A stretch of 64,000 nucleotides of DNA, from positions 14,321 to 78,320 of the forward strand of contig CAJUSE010000009.1 of NCBI GenBank assembly GCA_910588975.1, in the 5' to 3' direction. The notes under the pieces were generated by a model. It did no database searches, had not been told where the DNA came from, and was given only the letters and a program-made list of their open reading frames with translations. Of this stretch, positions 41,099-49,014 are shown one piece after another; position 1 is the first letter of the stretch, and each line of letters begins with the position of its first letter. The translations under genes were made by a program, and so were the position numbers. This DNA comes from an uncultured Oscillospiraceae bacterium. GTDB taxonomy: Bacteria > Bacillota > Clostridia > Oscillospirales > Oscillospiraceae.

Positions 41099-43675
41099 AT
41101 GAAGAAAAAACTGTGCGCAGCTCTGCTGGCCCTGAGCCTGTGTTTGGGGCTTTGCGTCTCTGTCGCCTCGGCAACAGAGGAGGATTTTGTCATCGAAAAC
41201 GGCGTTCTCGTCGAATATACCGGCTCCGGCGGCACCGTAGTAGTTCCCGACGGGGTCACCGAGATCGGCGAGGAGGCCTTTTACGGCTTCTTTGATATGT
41301 TCAACCTCCGGCTGGATGTGACCCTGCCCAGCTCCGTAAAGGTCGTCGGAAGGAGCGCCTTCATGGAGTCCACCCTCACCTCCATCAACCTGCCCGAGGG
41401 GTTGACCACCATTGAGGACGAGGCCTTTTCCGAGTGTACCCAGCTTACCTCCGTCAAGCTGCCCAGCACCTTGAAAACCATCGGCTATGGCGCATTTGAC
41501 TACTGCACCAAGCTGTCCAGCGTTACTCTCCCCAGCGGACTGGAGGAGATCGGCCAGAACGCCTTTTCCTTCTGCCCTATCTCCCGGATCGACATTCCCG
41601 CCGGGGTGACCATCGGCCGGGGCGCCTTTGTCAACACCCAGGTGGAGAAGGCCACCATCGGCGGCAAGGCTCCCACCCAGGAGGATCTGACCGCCTACTT
41701 CTTTGATACCCCCCTCTATTATGGCATAGGCTCCGAAGAGGAAGAGGACGACCAGGGCAGCACCCAGCAGCCCGGCGGCGACCAGGAGTCCACCAAGCCC
41801 CAGGAGCTCACCCAGACCCCCGACCAGTCCCGGTTCACCATTGAGGGCGGCGTTCTCATCCGCTGCTTCATTGAGAAGGGCACCGTCACCGTCCCTGACG
41901 GCGTTACCGTCATCGGTGATGGAGAGAGCAGCGTCTTTCAGCGGGGCGTCACCCGGGTGAACCTCCCCGATTCGGTGGAGGAGATCGCCCCCTATGCCTT
42001 CAACGAAAGCACCATTCAGGAGATCACCATCCCCGCCGGGGTCACCGAGATACCTGAGCGGGCCTTCTGGGGGTGCAAATACCTGAAAAAGGTCACCATG
42101 TCCTCGGTGGAGACCATCGGGGCGCAGGCGTTCCTGGGCTGTAACCTTCTCTCCGATGTCACCTTCTCCAACAGCCTTACCGCCATCGGGGAGGCCGCCT
42201 TCCGTGACTGTACTTCTCTTGCCGCTGTCAGCTTCCCCGCCTCCCTGGAGGAGATCGGCGCCGACGCCTTCCATAATTGTCCCCTCACCTCCGTCGAACT
42301 TCCCAAGGGGCTGAAAAAGCTGGGGAACAGCGCCTTCGCCGGGAGCAAGCTCACCACCATCACCCTGCCTGAGGGCCTGGAGGAAATGTCCGGTTCCCCG
42401 GTCTACAACTGCCCGAACCTGACCACCATCACCTTCCCCAAGACAGGCAAGGCAGTGGAGAATATGAAGGATATGACCGCCAGCCAGTTCCTGGGGACCC
42501 TCAATCTCTATATGTGTCCCGCCTTGGAGGAGATCGTCAACCCGCCCAGTGAGCAGCTTGCCAACCGGCTGGAGACCTACCACTCCCTTTTCGAAGGGGT
42601 GGACCCCAGCCGCTGGGTCACCGAGCAGAGCGAGGCCATCGTGGCCGCCTCCAACGAGATCACCAAGGGTATCAAGAGCGACTACGAGAAGGCCCGGGCC
42701 ATCCATGAGTGGGTGGCAAGGAATGTGGTCTACGACTACGAGTATCACCGGGGCGACAAGGCCGACTGCTGGACCTCGGCGGAGGATGTGCTGGAGCATA
42801 AGCTCACCGTCTGCGCCGGGTACACCGCACTGACCCAGGTTCTCCTTCAGGCTCAGGGCATCCCTGCCGTCTATGTCCACGGCGCTACAGGGAGCGGCGG
42901 CCATGCCTGGAATGCCGCCTATATCGATGGCCGCTGGATCTGGATCGACTCCACCTGGGGCCGCCCCGGTACGGGAGAGATATACAATCCCCAATACTTT
43001 GACCCCTCCGACCTGTTTCTGGCCAAGACCCATGCGGCCATGTCCACCAAGAGCAATAACTTCAAGACTGGCGATCCTAAAGCCGAGGTGGTGAATGAGG
43101 AGCGGCCCGACCCCAAGGACCTGCCCTCCTCCTGGGCCCAGGACAGCATTGACACCGCCGTCCGGGATTCCCTGATCCCCAGCGACCTCCAGGGGGCCTA
43201 CCAGAGCGACATCACCCGGGAGGAGTTCTGCCGGCTCATGGTGGTGCTGGTGGAGAAAAAGACAGGGATGAGCGCTGAAAGTTATGCCCTCAGCAAGGAT
43301 AAGGAGATCACCGATCCATTCACTGACACTGATAACGCCGACATTCTGGCGGCCCACGCCCTGGGTATCGTCAACGGCACCTCCAAGACCACCTTCAACC
43401 CCACCGGCTCCATCACCCGGCAGGAGGCTGCCTCCATGCTCTCCCGCACCGCCCAGGTACTGGACATGACCTCCGGCCAGGGCCAGAGCTTCAGCGACGA
43501 AGCCACCATTGCCTCCTGGGCCAAGGAGGGGGTAGCCTTCACCTCCGGACTGGTGGACCCCACCACCGGCGACCGGGTCATGGGGGGCACAGGCAACGGA
43601 AACTTCTCCCCCCTGGCCGCCTATACCCGGGAGCAGGCCTACATTACCGCCCTTCGCCTGTCCCACTGCGGCTGA
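41099..43675 (+). CDS. BspA-like leucine-rich-repeat surface protein with transglutaminase-like and SLH domains
   Basis: An 858-residue exported protein. Signal peptide about 1-25. Two blocks of LRR_5 (BspA/TpLRR) repeats (about 30-220 and 270-490), with units like LPEGLTTIEDEAFSECTQLT, are split by an acidic Gln/Ser/Pro linker. A transglutaminase-like domain (about 510-630) has an intact Cys572 (TVCAGYT), His602 (GGHAWN), Asp617 (IDSTWG) triad, so it may crosslink or cleave proteins. Three SLH modules end the protein (about 690-858). LRR_5 proteins often bind host matrix. GAAGGAGAG upstream selects the Met at 41099; the longer frame start is rejected. Confidence 0.9.
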   Translation: MKKKLCAALLALSLCLGLCVSVASATEEDFVIENGVLVEYTGSGGTVVVPDGVTEIGEEAFYGFFDMFNLRLDVTLPSSVKVVGRSAFMESTLTSINLPEGLTTIEDEAFSECTQLTSVKLPSTLKTIGYGAFDYCTKLSSVTLPSGLEEIGQNAFSFCPISRIDIPAGVTIGRGAFVNTQVEKATIGGKAPTQEDLTAYFFDTPLYYGIGSEEEEDDQGSTQQPGGDQESTKPQELTQTPDQSRFTIEGGVLIRCFIEKGTVTVPDGVTVIGDGESSVFQRGVTRVNLPDSVEEIAPYAFNESTIQEITIPAGVTEIPERAFWGCKYLKKVTMSSVETIGAQAFLGCNLLSDVTFSNSLTAIGEAAFRDCTSLAAVSFPASLEEIGADAFHNCPLTSVELPKGLKKLGNSAFAGSKLTTITLPEGLEEMSGSPVYNCPNLTTITFPKTGKAVENMKDMTASQFLGTLNLYMCPALEEIVNPPSEQLANRLETYHSLFEGVDPSRWVTEQSEAIVAASNEITKGIKSDYEKARAIHEWVARNVVYDYEYHRGDKADCWTSAEDVLEHKLTVCAGYTALTQVLLQAQGIPAVYVHGATGSGGHAWNAAYIDGRWIWIDSTWGRPGTGEIYNPQYFDPSDLFLAKTHAAMSTKSNNFKTGDPKAEVVNEERPDPKDLPSSWAQDSIDTAVRDSLIPSDLQGAYQSDITREEFCRLMVVLVEKKTGMSAESYALSKDKEITDPFTDTDNADILAAHALGIVNGTSKTTFNPTGSITRQEAASMLSRTAQVLDMTSGQGQSFSDEATIASWAKEGVAFTSGLVDPTTGDRVMGGTGNGNFSPLAAYTREQAYITALRLSHCG

Positions 43676-43710
43676 TAGAGATAGAGAGTATACATTTGAC
43701 AATGAAGAAC

Positions 43711-43760
43711 CTCATAGCAGAGAAGGCATCCCCGCCAGGGGATGCCTTCTCTGCTATGAG
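43711..43760. repeat. 23-bp perfect inverted repeat with four-base loop
   Basis: Arms at 43711-43733 and 43738-43760 are exactly complementary (CTCATAGCAG...GGCATCCCC, loop GCCA). It lies 35 bases after the LRR gene stop and before the AT-rich restriction island. No T run follows on either strand, so it is not a standard terminator, though it may end or protect the upstream message. Confidence 0.85.
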
Positions 43761-43828
43761 GGCGGGCCATTTTGGACAATGCCGTATTCTGCAAAATGCA
43801 CCCTCATTCAATGCTAAAGTGGTGCCTC

Positions 43829-43857
43829 TTGTATTCCAACTGATTGAATGCTATACT
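43829..43857 (+). promoter_or_regulatory. Promoter of the second restriction operon
   Basis: TTGTAT, 17 bases, TATACT, with an extended -10 (TGC), 35 bases upstream of the nuclease A start. Confidence 0.65.
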
Positions 43858-43892
43858 GTACACAATAATGTCGAATGGTGGAGGTCGATAAA

Positions 43893-44756
43893 ATGAGAAC
43901 GGCAATACAGAAAATCATCTATGAGGAGTTTTCCAAACTGATGGAAACCATTGAAATTGACTTTCGGCAAAATTACGTCCGTAAGCGGCACAATTTTCTT
44001 CTTAGTCAATTAGATGAAGTTATGACAGCCAATATGGTGTTTGTCAGCAGCTTTGAGTCCAAAAGCGGGTATGCCATCGAAGCCTGTGCCAAACGAATAG
44101 CAAGGCTGCGTTTTGGTGAGGAAAATGTCCCTACAATTGTCAATCCACGCCATCTTGAACATCACATCGATGAGTGCACGATAAATGGTCAAATCATTGT
44201 CACAGATGTAAATACAGACAGCGGCGAATTGCGGGGCGAGATCTCGGCATTTCGTGCCACACGGGTTGCCTCTGGTCGTGGCGGAAGCCGGCAAGAAAGC
44301 GGAGTCACACAGAGCAGCATTCAAAGGGAGCTGCGTGCGCTTGCTGCCAAGTATAGGACGCCCGCCATTCATAGCAAGCCGGTGGACCTGGCATTTTTCG
44401 ATGGAACAGATTGGAATGTGTTGGAACTTAAAGCCGGTGGCGATCTGGACAGCTCAAACGCTCCGTCAAATGTGGAAAAGCTCCTCACCATATATACGGG
44501 GCTTGATATGCCAAACGCCAAAGCCTACTTTGCAACACTCTATAATAAGGATGGCGAGGGGCATACCTGGACCGGCGCTGTGAAAAAGCATATGGCATTT
44601 CCGGAGATGTTTTTGATCGGTAAATCGTTCTGGGAAAAAATACTGCCGGATGGAATCTCATTTGAGGAATTTGAGCAAATCTATAAAGAGGCTTTGGAGG
44701 AGATCGATCTAAACCGCCGTATTCATGTGATGATCGATGGGTGTACAGCAGTATGA
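43893..44756 (+). CDS. PD-(D/E)XK restriction endonuclease, subunit or copy A
   Basis: A 287-residue nuclease. The active-site pattern is Pro163-Val-Asp165 (SKPVDLAFFDG) with Glu178-Leu-Lys180 (NVLELKAGGDLDSS), a textbook PD-X12-ELK. The block around E(L/I)KxGGDLD..NA.SN recurs in the nuclease at 45467-46378, so the two are paralogues. The family may be RE_TdeIII-like, but I am not sure. GGAGGT seven bases upstream fixes the start. The stop overlaps the methylase start (ATGA), giving tight coupling. Base composition is clearly lower in GC than the flanking genes, which suggests transfer. Confidence 0.8.
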   Translation: MRTAIQKIIYEEFSKLMETIEIDFRQNYVRKRHNFLLSQLDEVMTANMVFVSSFESKSGYAIEACAKRIARLRFGEENVPTIVNPRHLEHHIDECTINGQIIVTDVNTDSGELRGEISAFRATRVASGRGGSRQESGVTQSSIQRELRALAAKYRTPAIHSKPVDLAFFDGTDWNVLELKAGGDLDSSNAPSNVEKLLTIYTGLDMPNAKAYFATLYNKDGEGHTWTGAVKKHMAFPEMFLIGKSFWEKILPDGISFEEFEQIYKEALEEIDLNRRIHVMIDGCTAV

Positions 44757-45489
44757 CATACACAGAAAAGATAAAATTCCCAAATTGCACGTTGATAAAC
44801 GTCGACTGCTTGGAATATCTATGTCAAATTCCGGATCAAAGTATCGATTTGATTTTGACCGATCCCCCCTATAATATTGCCCAATATTCAACGGGGAATA
44901 TCCCGCTCCCTGGACGAAGTGCACTCAATAATGACCTGGGAGAATGGGATTTGAAGGAGATCGACCCATTTGCATTGATGCCGGAGTTCAAGCGTATTTT
45001 GAAGCCGGATGGTAACATTTTTATTTTCACCAGCTACAATTTGTTGGGCAAGTGGCATGCCGCCTTTGACCCGGAGTTTGATACCTTCCAGTTCTTTATC
45101 TGGCACAAGACCAATCCGGTGCCCAAAATTTATAAAAATGGGTTCCTCAACAGCTGTGAAATGATTATTTGCCTTTGGAACAAGGGGCACAAGTGGAATT
45201 TTCCGCTCAGAATAAGATGCATAACTTCTTTGAAAGCCCTATTTGTATGCGCCCTGAACGGCTGTCTGACCCCAAGCATCCGGCTCAAAAGCCGGTCGCA
45301 CTGTTGGAACATATCCTCAAAATTGCATCCGATGAAGGAGATATTGTGTTCGATCCCTTTATGGGCGTTGGCTCTACTGGGGTTGCCGCATTGAAGAACA
45401 ACAGGCGGTTTATTGGCATTGAAATTGAAAAGAAATACTTTGTTGCAGCGGAGAAAAGGATTGGTGATGTGGATGCCGGCGGAAAATGA
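44753..45489 (+). pseudogene. Beta-class DNA methyltransferase broken by a -1 frameshift
   Basis: The first frame gives motif IV LILTDPPYNIAQYS, then FKRILKPDGNIFIFTSYN and WHKTNPVPKIYKNG, and fails after GHKWNF. The continuation lies in the next frame: HPAQKPVALLEHILKIAS and motif I DPFMGVGSTGVAA, then FIGIEIEKKYF. One missing base in the T run at 45199-45202 explains the break. Motif order IV then I marks the beta class, like DpnA, HinfI or CcrM methylases (N6-adenine or N4-cytosine). Either the gene is dead, rescued by slippage, or the break is a sequencing error. It is coupled to nuclease A in front and overlaps nuclease B behind by 23 bases. Confidence 0.85.
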
Positions 45490-46378
45490 GTTTCAGCAGC
45501 TGAGCGAGTTCATAAGTAAAGAACTGGTGCAGTTGAAAGAAAATGTACTGGGAAACTATGCTGAAAATATGAAAAAGCGGACCCAGAACCCATTTTTATC
45601 ATTTGAAAATCGGGATATCTTAAAATATATGGCGTTGGGGCGAAGCCTTGACTCGCAGCTTGGCAACAGAATGCAGCGAATTATCTTCTATTTGGCCAGA
45701 AAACGCTATGGAGTACATGCCACGCCAAATTTGATCTATATCAATATTTCGGATGCGGTAAAGAGAGAAATTACATGTACGCTATACAGTGTTCCTTTCG
45801 ACATCCCCTGTGATAAGCGAAGGAATGGATTTGCCCCGTATAAGCAGACCATTTATATTGGAAAAACTGCAGATCAGGGCAGCGCAAAGAGGGCTTTGAA
45901 AGTCAAAGCAGATGCGGATGATCTATTGATGACACAGGGTGTTTTTTCCCATATTCCGACTCAAACATTTACCTTTATAAGCGAAAGGATAGGAAAAGTT
46001 ATCCCGGTTGATTTGCTTTATTTTGATTGCGATGCGGGCACCATTGACCAGGCCTATACGTTTGAGATCAAGATGGGAGGGGATCTGGATACCAAGAATG
46101 CAGAAAGCAATGCAAGAGAAGTTGGAAATCTGCAAACCCTGTTTCGCTTTTTGCCTCAGAATTTTTCCTTTTTCGCCACATGCTACGGTACTTGCTCCCA
46201 TGCAGTTTCCCAGAGAGTGGAGAAGCTGGTGGGGCCGGAGGGCGTCCTGAACGGGGAAGCGTTCTGGTCTCATATTCTCCCGGAAGGAGAAAATGCCATT
46301 ACCTATGCCCAGTTCATTGATATATTTCAGCAGGCCTTTTGCGAAGCGGGTATTGAGCAAAAGCTGCAAGAGCTATAA
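45467..46378 (+). CDS. PD-(D/E)XK restriction endonuclease, subunit or copy B
   Basis: A 303-residue paralogue of nuclease A. Its active site reads Pro180-Val-Asp182 (IPVDLLYFDCD), then Glu200-Ile-Lys202 (TFEIKMGGDLDTKNAESNA). The N-terminal half has GRSLDSQLGNRMQRIIFYLA, which aligns in position with SGYAIEACAKRIARLRFG of A. Both sites look intact. Two related nuclease genes with two methylases recall heterodimeric enzymes such as BbvCI and Bpu10I; a simple duplication is the alternative. AAAGGA six bases upstream supports the Met at 45467. The gene begins inside the methylase reading frame. Confidence 0.78.
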   Translation: MWMPAENEFQQLSEFISKELVQLKENVLGNYAENMKKRTQNPFLSFENRDILKYMALGRSLDSQLGNRMQRIIFYLARKRYGVHATPNLIYINISDAVKREITCTLYSVPFDIPCDKRRNGFAPYKQTIYIGKTADQGSAKRALKVKADADDLLMTQGVFSHIPTQTFTFISERIGKVIPVDLLYFDCDAGTIDQAYTFEIKMGGDLDTKNAESNAREVGNLQTLFRFLPQNFSFFATCYGTCSHAVSQRVEKLVGPEGVLNGEAFWSHILPEGENAITYAQFIDIFQQAFCEAGIEQKLQEL

Positions 46379-46379
46379 C

Positions 46380-46422
46380 AATAAGCAAACCTCCCGGGTC
46401 TATACCGGGAGGTTTGTTATTA
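46380..46422. terminator. Bidirectional terminator between nuclease B and the adenine methylase gene
   Basis: Stem AAACCTCCCGG / CCGGGAGGTTT extended by A/T-rich ends, between convergent genes. It overlaps the last codons and TAG stop of the methylase gene. Confidence 0.8.
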
Positions 46423-47518
46423 TCAGATGCTCCGCATCACGGTTGTTGCGGCTGCGGACATTGTACGTATACTGCTTATCAAAGCGCAGAATGCGGAAAT
46501 TCTCCTTGTATAGATCGCTGATAAAATCCGTATTCTTAATGATCAGAATAAATTTAGCCGGTGTCCGTTTTAAGACATATGCCAACCGTTCCTGATCAAA
46601 TTTTGTGAATGTGCGCCCATCGTAGTCGGAAAAATCGCTGTCATAGGGGGGATCAAGGAACAGGAAATCATGCTCGCTCAGATGTACTTGGTCGAGAAAA
46701 TCCTCAAAATCTGCGCAATAGATATCTGTTGTTGAAAATAGAGTATGAATCTCCCGGTTGAACATGTTATCGATTTTGCCCCGCATATCTTTGTGATTAT
46801 ATGACATACCGCCATAGGGGATATTAAATTCACCTTTTGCATTATAGCGGAACATGGACCCGTAACAGTACTCACGAATAAAATAGAAGTTTGCTGCTCG
46901 ATACTGGGGGGATTGATTTATGACTCGCCCTAAGCTAATATCATTGAAAACCTTACGAAAGTACATATAATAGCCACTGGCGAAGCCGGTGATCAGGTTT
47001 TCCCGCAGATCCATTGCGTTAAAGGGCTTTTTGCGGTCATTGGAAACGGTTCGCAAAAATTTATCCGATGCCATCACATCAAGGAATTCATTAAACTCTG
47101 TTTTATCTAATAAAAGGTATTCGCTGAAGCCGGAATCGATTTGATATGAAAGGCTGCTGATGAGCGAACGGAGAAGGATATGTAAATCGTTTTCCGAAAT
47201 CTTCTCATCCCGCAGTTGCTCAAATATTTCCACAAGAGCGGATGCTTCCGCATTGCAGGCGGAAATCAGGTTTTGGAAGCTTTGGTTATAGCACATCAAT
47301 AGGTCATAAAGCAGTCTGTCCTGCTCTTTGATCAACTGATAGTACTCAATAAGCGACTTTGAAATGTCGTTGATTGCGGCTGATTTTGGGGTAAGGTGAA
47401 AGAATAGGGCGCCACCGCCAAAAAATGGCTCCACATATCGCTTATACGGTGGGATCAAATGCTTGATTTTATCAATTTCCCGTGATTTTCCGCCGGGCCA
47501 TTTGATGATCGGCTGCAC
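46400..47518 (-). CDS. D12-class (Dam/DpnM-like) DNA adenine methyltransferase
   Basis: A 372-residue alpha-class N6-adenine methylase. The D12 N terminus IIKWPGGKSREIDKIKHLIP is followed by motif I YVEPFFGGGALFFHL and, late in the protein, motif IV FLFLDPPYDSDFSDYDGRTF. Family members methylate GATC or related sites; the exact site is open. The start is GTG at 47518, set by GGAGG seven bases upstream; the Met further upstream lies in the structured leader. It faces the two-nuclease operon and is probably one of its protective methylases, as in DpnII-type systems with one D12 and one beta-class enzyme. Confidence 0.92.
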   Translation of the reverse strand: MQPIIKWPGGKSREIDKIKHLIPPYKRYVEPFFGGGALFFHLTPKSAAINDISKSLIEYYQLIKEQDRLLYDLLMCYNQSFQNLISACNAEASALVEIFEQLRDEKISENDLHILLRSLISSLSYQIDSGFSEYLLLDKTEFNEFLDVMASDKFLRTVSNDRKKPFNAMDLRENLITGFASGYYMYFRKVFNDISLGRVINQSPQYRAANFYFIREYCYGSMFRYNAKGEFNIPYGGMSYNHKDMRGKIDNMFNREIHTLFSTTDIYCADFEDFLDQVHLSEHDFLFLDPPYDSDFSDYDGRTFTKFDQERLAYVLKRTPAKFILIIKNTDFISDLYKENFRILRFDKQYTYNVRSRNNRDAEHLIITNLPV

Positions 47519-47544
47519 AGTTTCACCTCCCATAGATATGGATT

Positions 47545-47640
47545 GCTGTCCGGCGGCAATCCGGAGCGGCGGCGGACCGCAAGGATGCATCCCGTGCGGA
47601 TTTCCGGGGCTATTATATCATAAAACCGTTATGTTATCAA
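47545..47640 (-). promoter_or_regulatory. Promoter and two-hairpin leader of the adenine methylase gene
   Basis: TTGATA (47640-47635), 17 bases, TATAAT (47617-47612). The leader then forms CCGCA / TGCGG around a GGATGCATCC core, and TCCGG / CCGGA. Bases 47550-47625 match the candidate RNA at 29670-29760 along its length: shared TTTTATG-x-TATAAT, CCGCAC and CGCCGCTCCGG blocks. The stems are kept by different base pairs. Confidence 0.7.
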
Positions 47641-47680
47641 CGCCATACTTGGTATCCCGTCAATTAGGCTTCTGCCTGCA

Positions 47681-47723
47681 ATAAAAGCAAAGAGTCCCCC
47701 TGTGGGGCACTCTTTGCTTTTAT
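47681..47723. terminator. Strong hairpin between methylase promoter and transposase gene
   Basis: A 15-bp perfect outer stem ATAAAAGCAAAGAGT / ACTCTTTGCTTTTAT and an inner CCCC / GGGG. T-rich on both strands, so it can insulate in either direction. The rest of the 47519-47840 gap holds the methylase leader and a plus-strand TGGTATAAT (47804-47812), the likely transposase promoter. Confidence 0.65.
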
Positions 47724-47803
47724 AATATCCAGACAAAATAGATGCCGGCGTTTTAATATAGAGCATGGTTTATCCTCATGTAATTTCAGCTTTTTTCGAC
47801 AAT

Positions 47804-47812
47804 TGGTATAAT
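47804..47812 (+). promoter_or_regulatory. Extended -10 promoter of the transposase gene
   Basis: TGGTATAAT about 30 bases upstream of the GTG start; the -35 (TTTCAG at 17 bases) is weak. Confidence 0.5.
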
Positions 47813-47840
47813 GGGTCATCATCTACAAGGAGGTAAAACA

Positions 47841-48950
47841 GTGTATACAAAAGAAATGAGAGGCAAAGCCATTAAGTTATATCAGGATGGGGCAACAGTG
47901 AAAGAAATTCAAAAGTGCTTTGGCATGGCAAGAAGTACATTGATGCTTTGGCTGAAGGAGAGTCGTCCCGATGAAAGAGGTCAGATTCCACGAGAAATCT
48001 ATTTGTTGCAAAAGGAGCTTGATAGGCTACGGCTGGAAAATCAGATTTTTCGAGAGAGCGGCTGTGCCCCATCGTCCCCCCTCCATATACGTATTGAGGC
48101 AATTCGACATTTGAGTGAGAATTATAGTGTTCACAGGCTTTGCCAAACCCTCCAAGTACAGCGTTCCACTTATTATCACCGTATATTGAGATCGCCGGAG
48201 AAAACACAACTTCAAATTGAAGATGAACAGTTGCGTCCCATCATCCAGGATGTATTTGAGAAGAGCGGACAGCGGTTTGGGGCACGAAAAATACGAGCCA
48301 AGCTAATGGAAGCGGGGCATACCGTCAGCGAACGAAGAGTACTGCGCCTTATGAAGGAATTGAATCTGTCATCCAAGGGGCAGCGGCCACGATTGAATAC
48401 GGCCAATGACCGCCAGTATCAGTATTACCCCAACAAATTGAAACGAAATTTTTTGACCGATGCACCAAATAAGGTTTGGGTCAGTGATATTACATACGCA
48501 AAGGTCGGTATGGATTTTTTCTATCTCTGCGTGATCATTGATCTGTATTCCCGCAAAGTGATCGGCTATGAAATTTCTGAACATATTGATACTGCCCTTG
48601 TAATGGCTGCCGTTCAGAATGCCCTTGCTTACCGAGACTGCCCGCCAGGATTTGTTTTTCACAGTGACCAAGGGACACAGTATACAGCCTATGAATTTAG
48701 AAGCTATCTGAGAGAATTGGGCATTTTACAGTCATTTTCAGCGCCGGGGTCTCCTCACGACAATGCCGTGGCAGAATCCTTCTTTGCCTCCATCAAAAAG
48801 GAGGACTTCCGGCGAAGCTATTATGTGACAGAAGATGCGTTTCGGAAAGCTGTAGACGCTTACATAGATTTTTACAACAGCTATCGCCCCCATCAAAGTC
48901 TGGGGTTCCTGACACCGGATCAAGCGGAAGCACAATACCAAGAGGGGTAA
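47841..48950 (+). CDS. IS3-family transposase in a single frame
   Basis: A 369-residue DDE transposase. The N-terminal helix-turn-helix (MRGKAIKLYQDGATVKEIQK) and a coiled coil (IPREIYLLQKELDRLRLENQ) correspond to OrfA. The integrase core follows, corresponding to OrfB, with Asp in VWVSDITYAKV, Asp in FHSDQGTQYTAYEF and Glu in NAVAESFFASIKKEDF, and then YNSYRPHQSLGFLTP. In most IS3 elements these halves are joined by programmed frameshifting; here they are one frame. The GTG start has AAGGAGG seven bases upstream. All catalytic residues are present, so it may be active. Confidence 0.93.
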   Translation: MYTKEMRGKAIKLYQDGATVKEIQKCFGMARSTLMLWLKESRPDERGQIPREIYLLQKELDRLRLENQIFRESGCAPSSPLHIRIEAIRHLSENYSVHRLCQTLQVQRSTYYHRILRSPEKTQLQIEDEQLRPIIQDVFEKSGQRFGARKIRAKLMEAGHTVSERRVLRLMKELNLSSKGQRPRLNTANDRQYQYYPNKLKRNFLTDAPNKVWVSDITYAKVGMDFFYLCVIIDLYSRKVIGYEISEHIDTALVMAAVQNALAYRDCPPGFVFHSDQGTQYTAYEFRSYLRELGILQSFSAPGSPHDNAVAESFFASIKKEDFRRSYYVTEDAFRKAVDAYIDFYNSYRPHQSLGFLTPDQAEAQYQEG

Positions 48951-48954
48951 AAGA

Positions 48955-49009
48955 AATGCCTACAGGAATTGGCAGTCCGATTTTGACTGTCCAATTTGCT
49001 GTAGGCATT
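48955..49009 (-). terminator. Terminator of tmRNA
   Basis: Downstream of the tmRNA 3' end the minus strand folds into a stem of more than 20 bp with a few mismatches (AATGCCTACAG / CTGTAGGCATT at the base), followed by TTTCTTTT. The T run overlaps the end of the convergent transposase gene. Confidence 0.8.
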
Positions 49010-49014
49010 CCATC

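Larger units (their letters stand above)
47800..48954 (+). mobile_element. IS3-type insertion sequence next to ssrA (ends not resolved)
   Basis: The only mobile-element gene in the window is the transposase at 47841-48950. I could not find terminal inverted repeats or a target duplication, so the limits given are just the gene plus its promoter. It may be a degraded element or one with short ends. It separates the restriction island from the ssrA terminator. Confidence 0.6.

Noticed and set aside
43876..43884. TGGTGGAGG as the left attachment repeat of an ssrA-borne island
   Set aside because: Nine bases that double as a ribosome-binding site are too little evidence. Mentioned only as a suggestion.
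48955..49009. Long imperfect inverted repeat as the right end of the insertion sequence
   Set aside because: On the minus strand it follows the tmRNA 3' end and is followed by a T run, so it is better explained as the ssrA terminator; no matching left copy exists.
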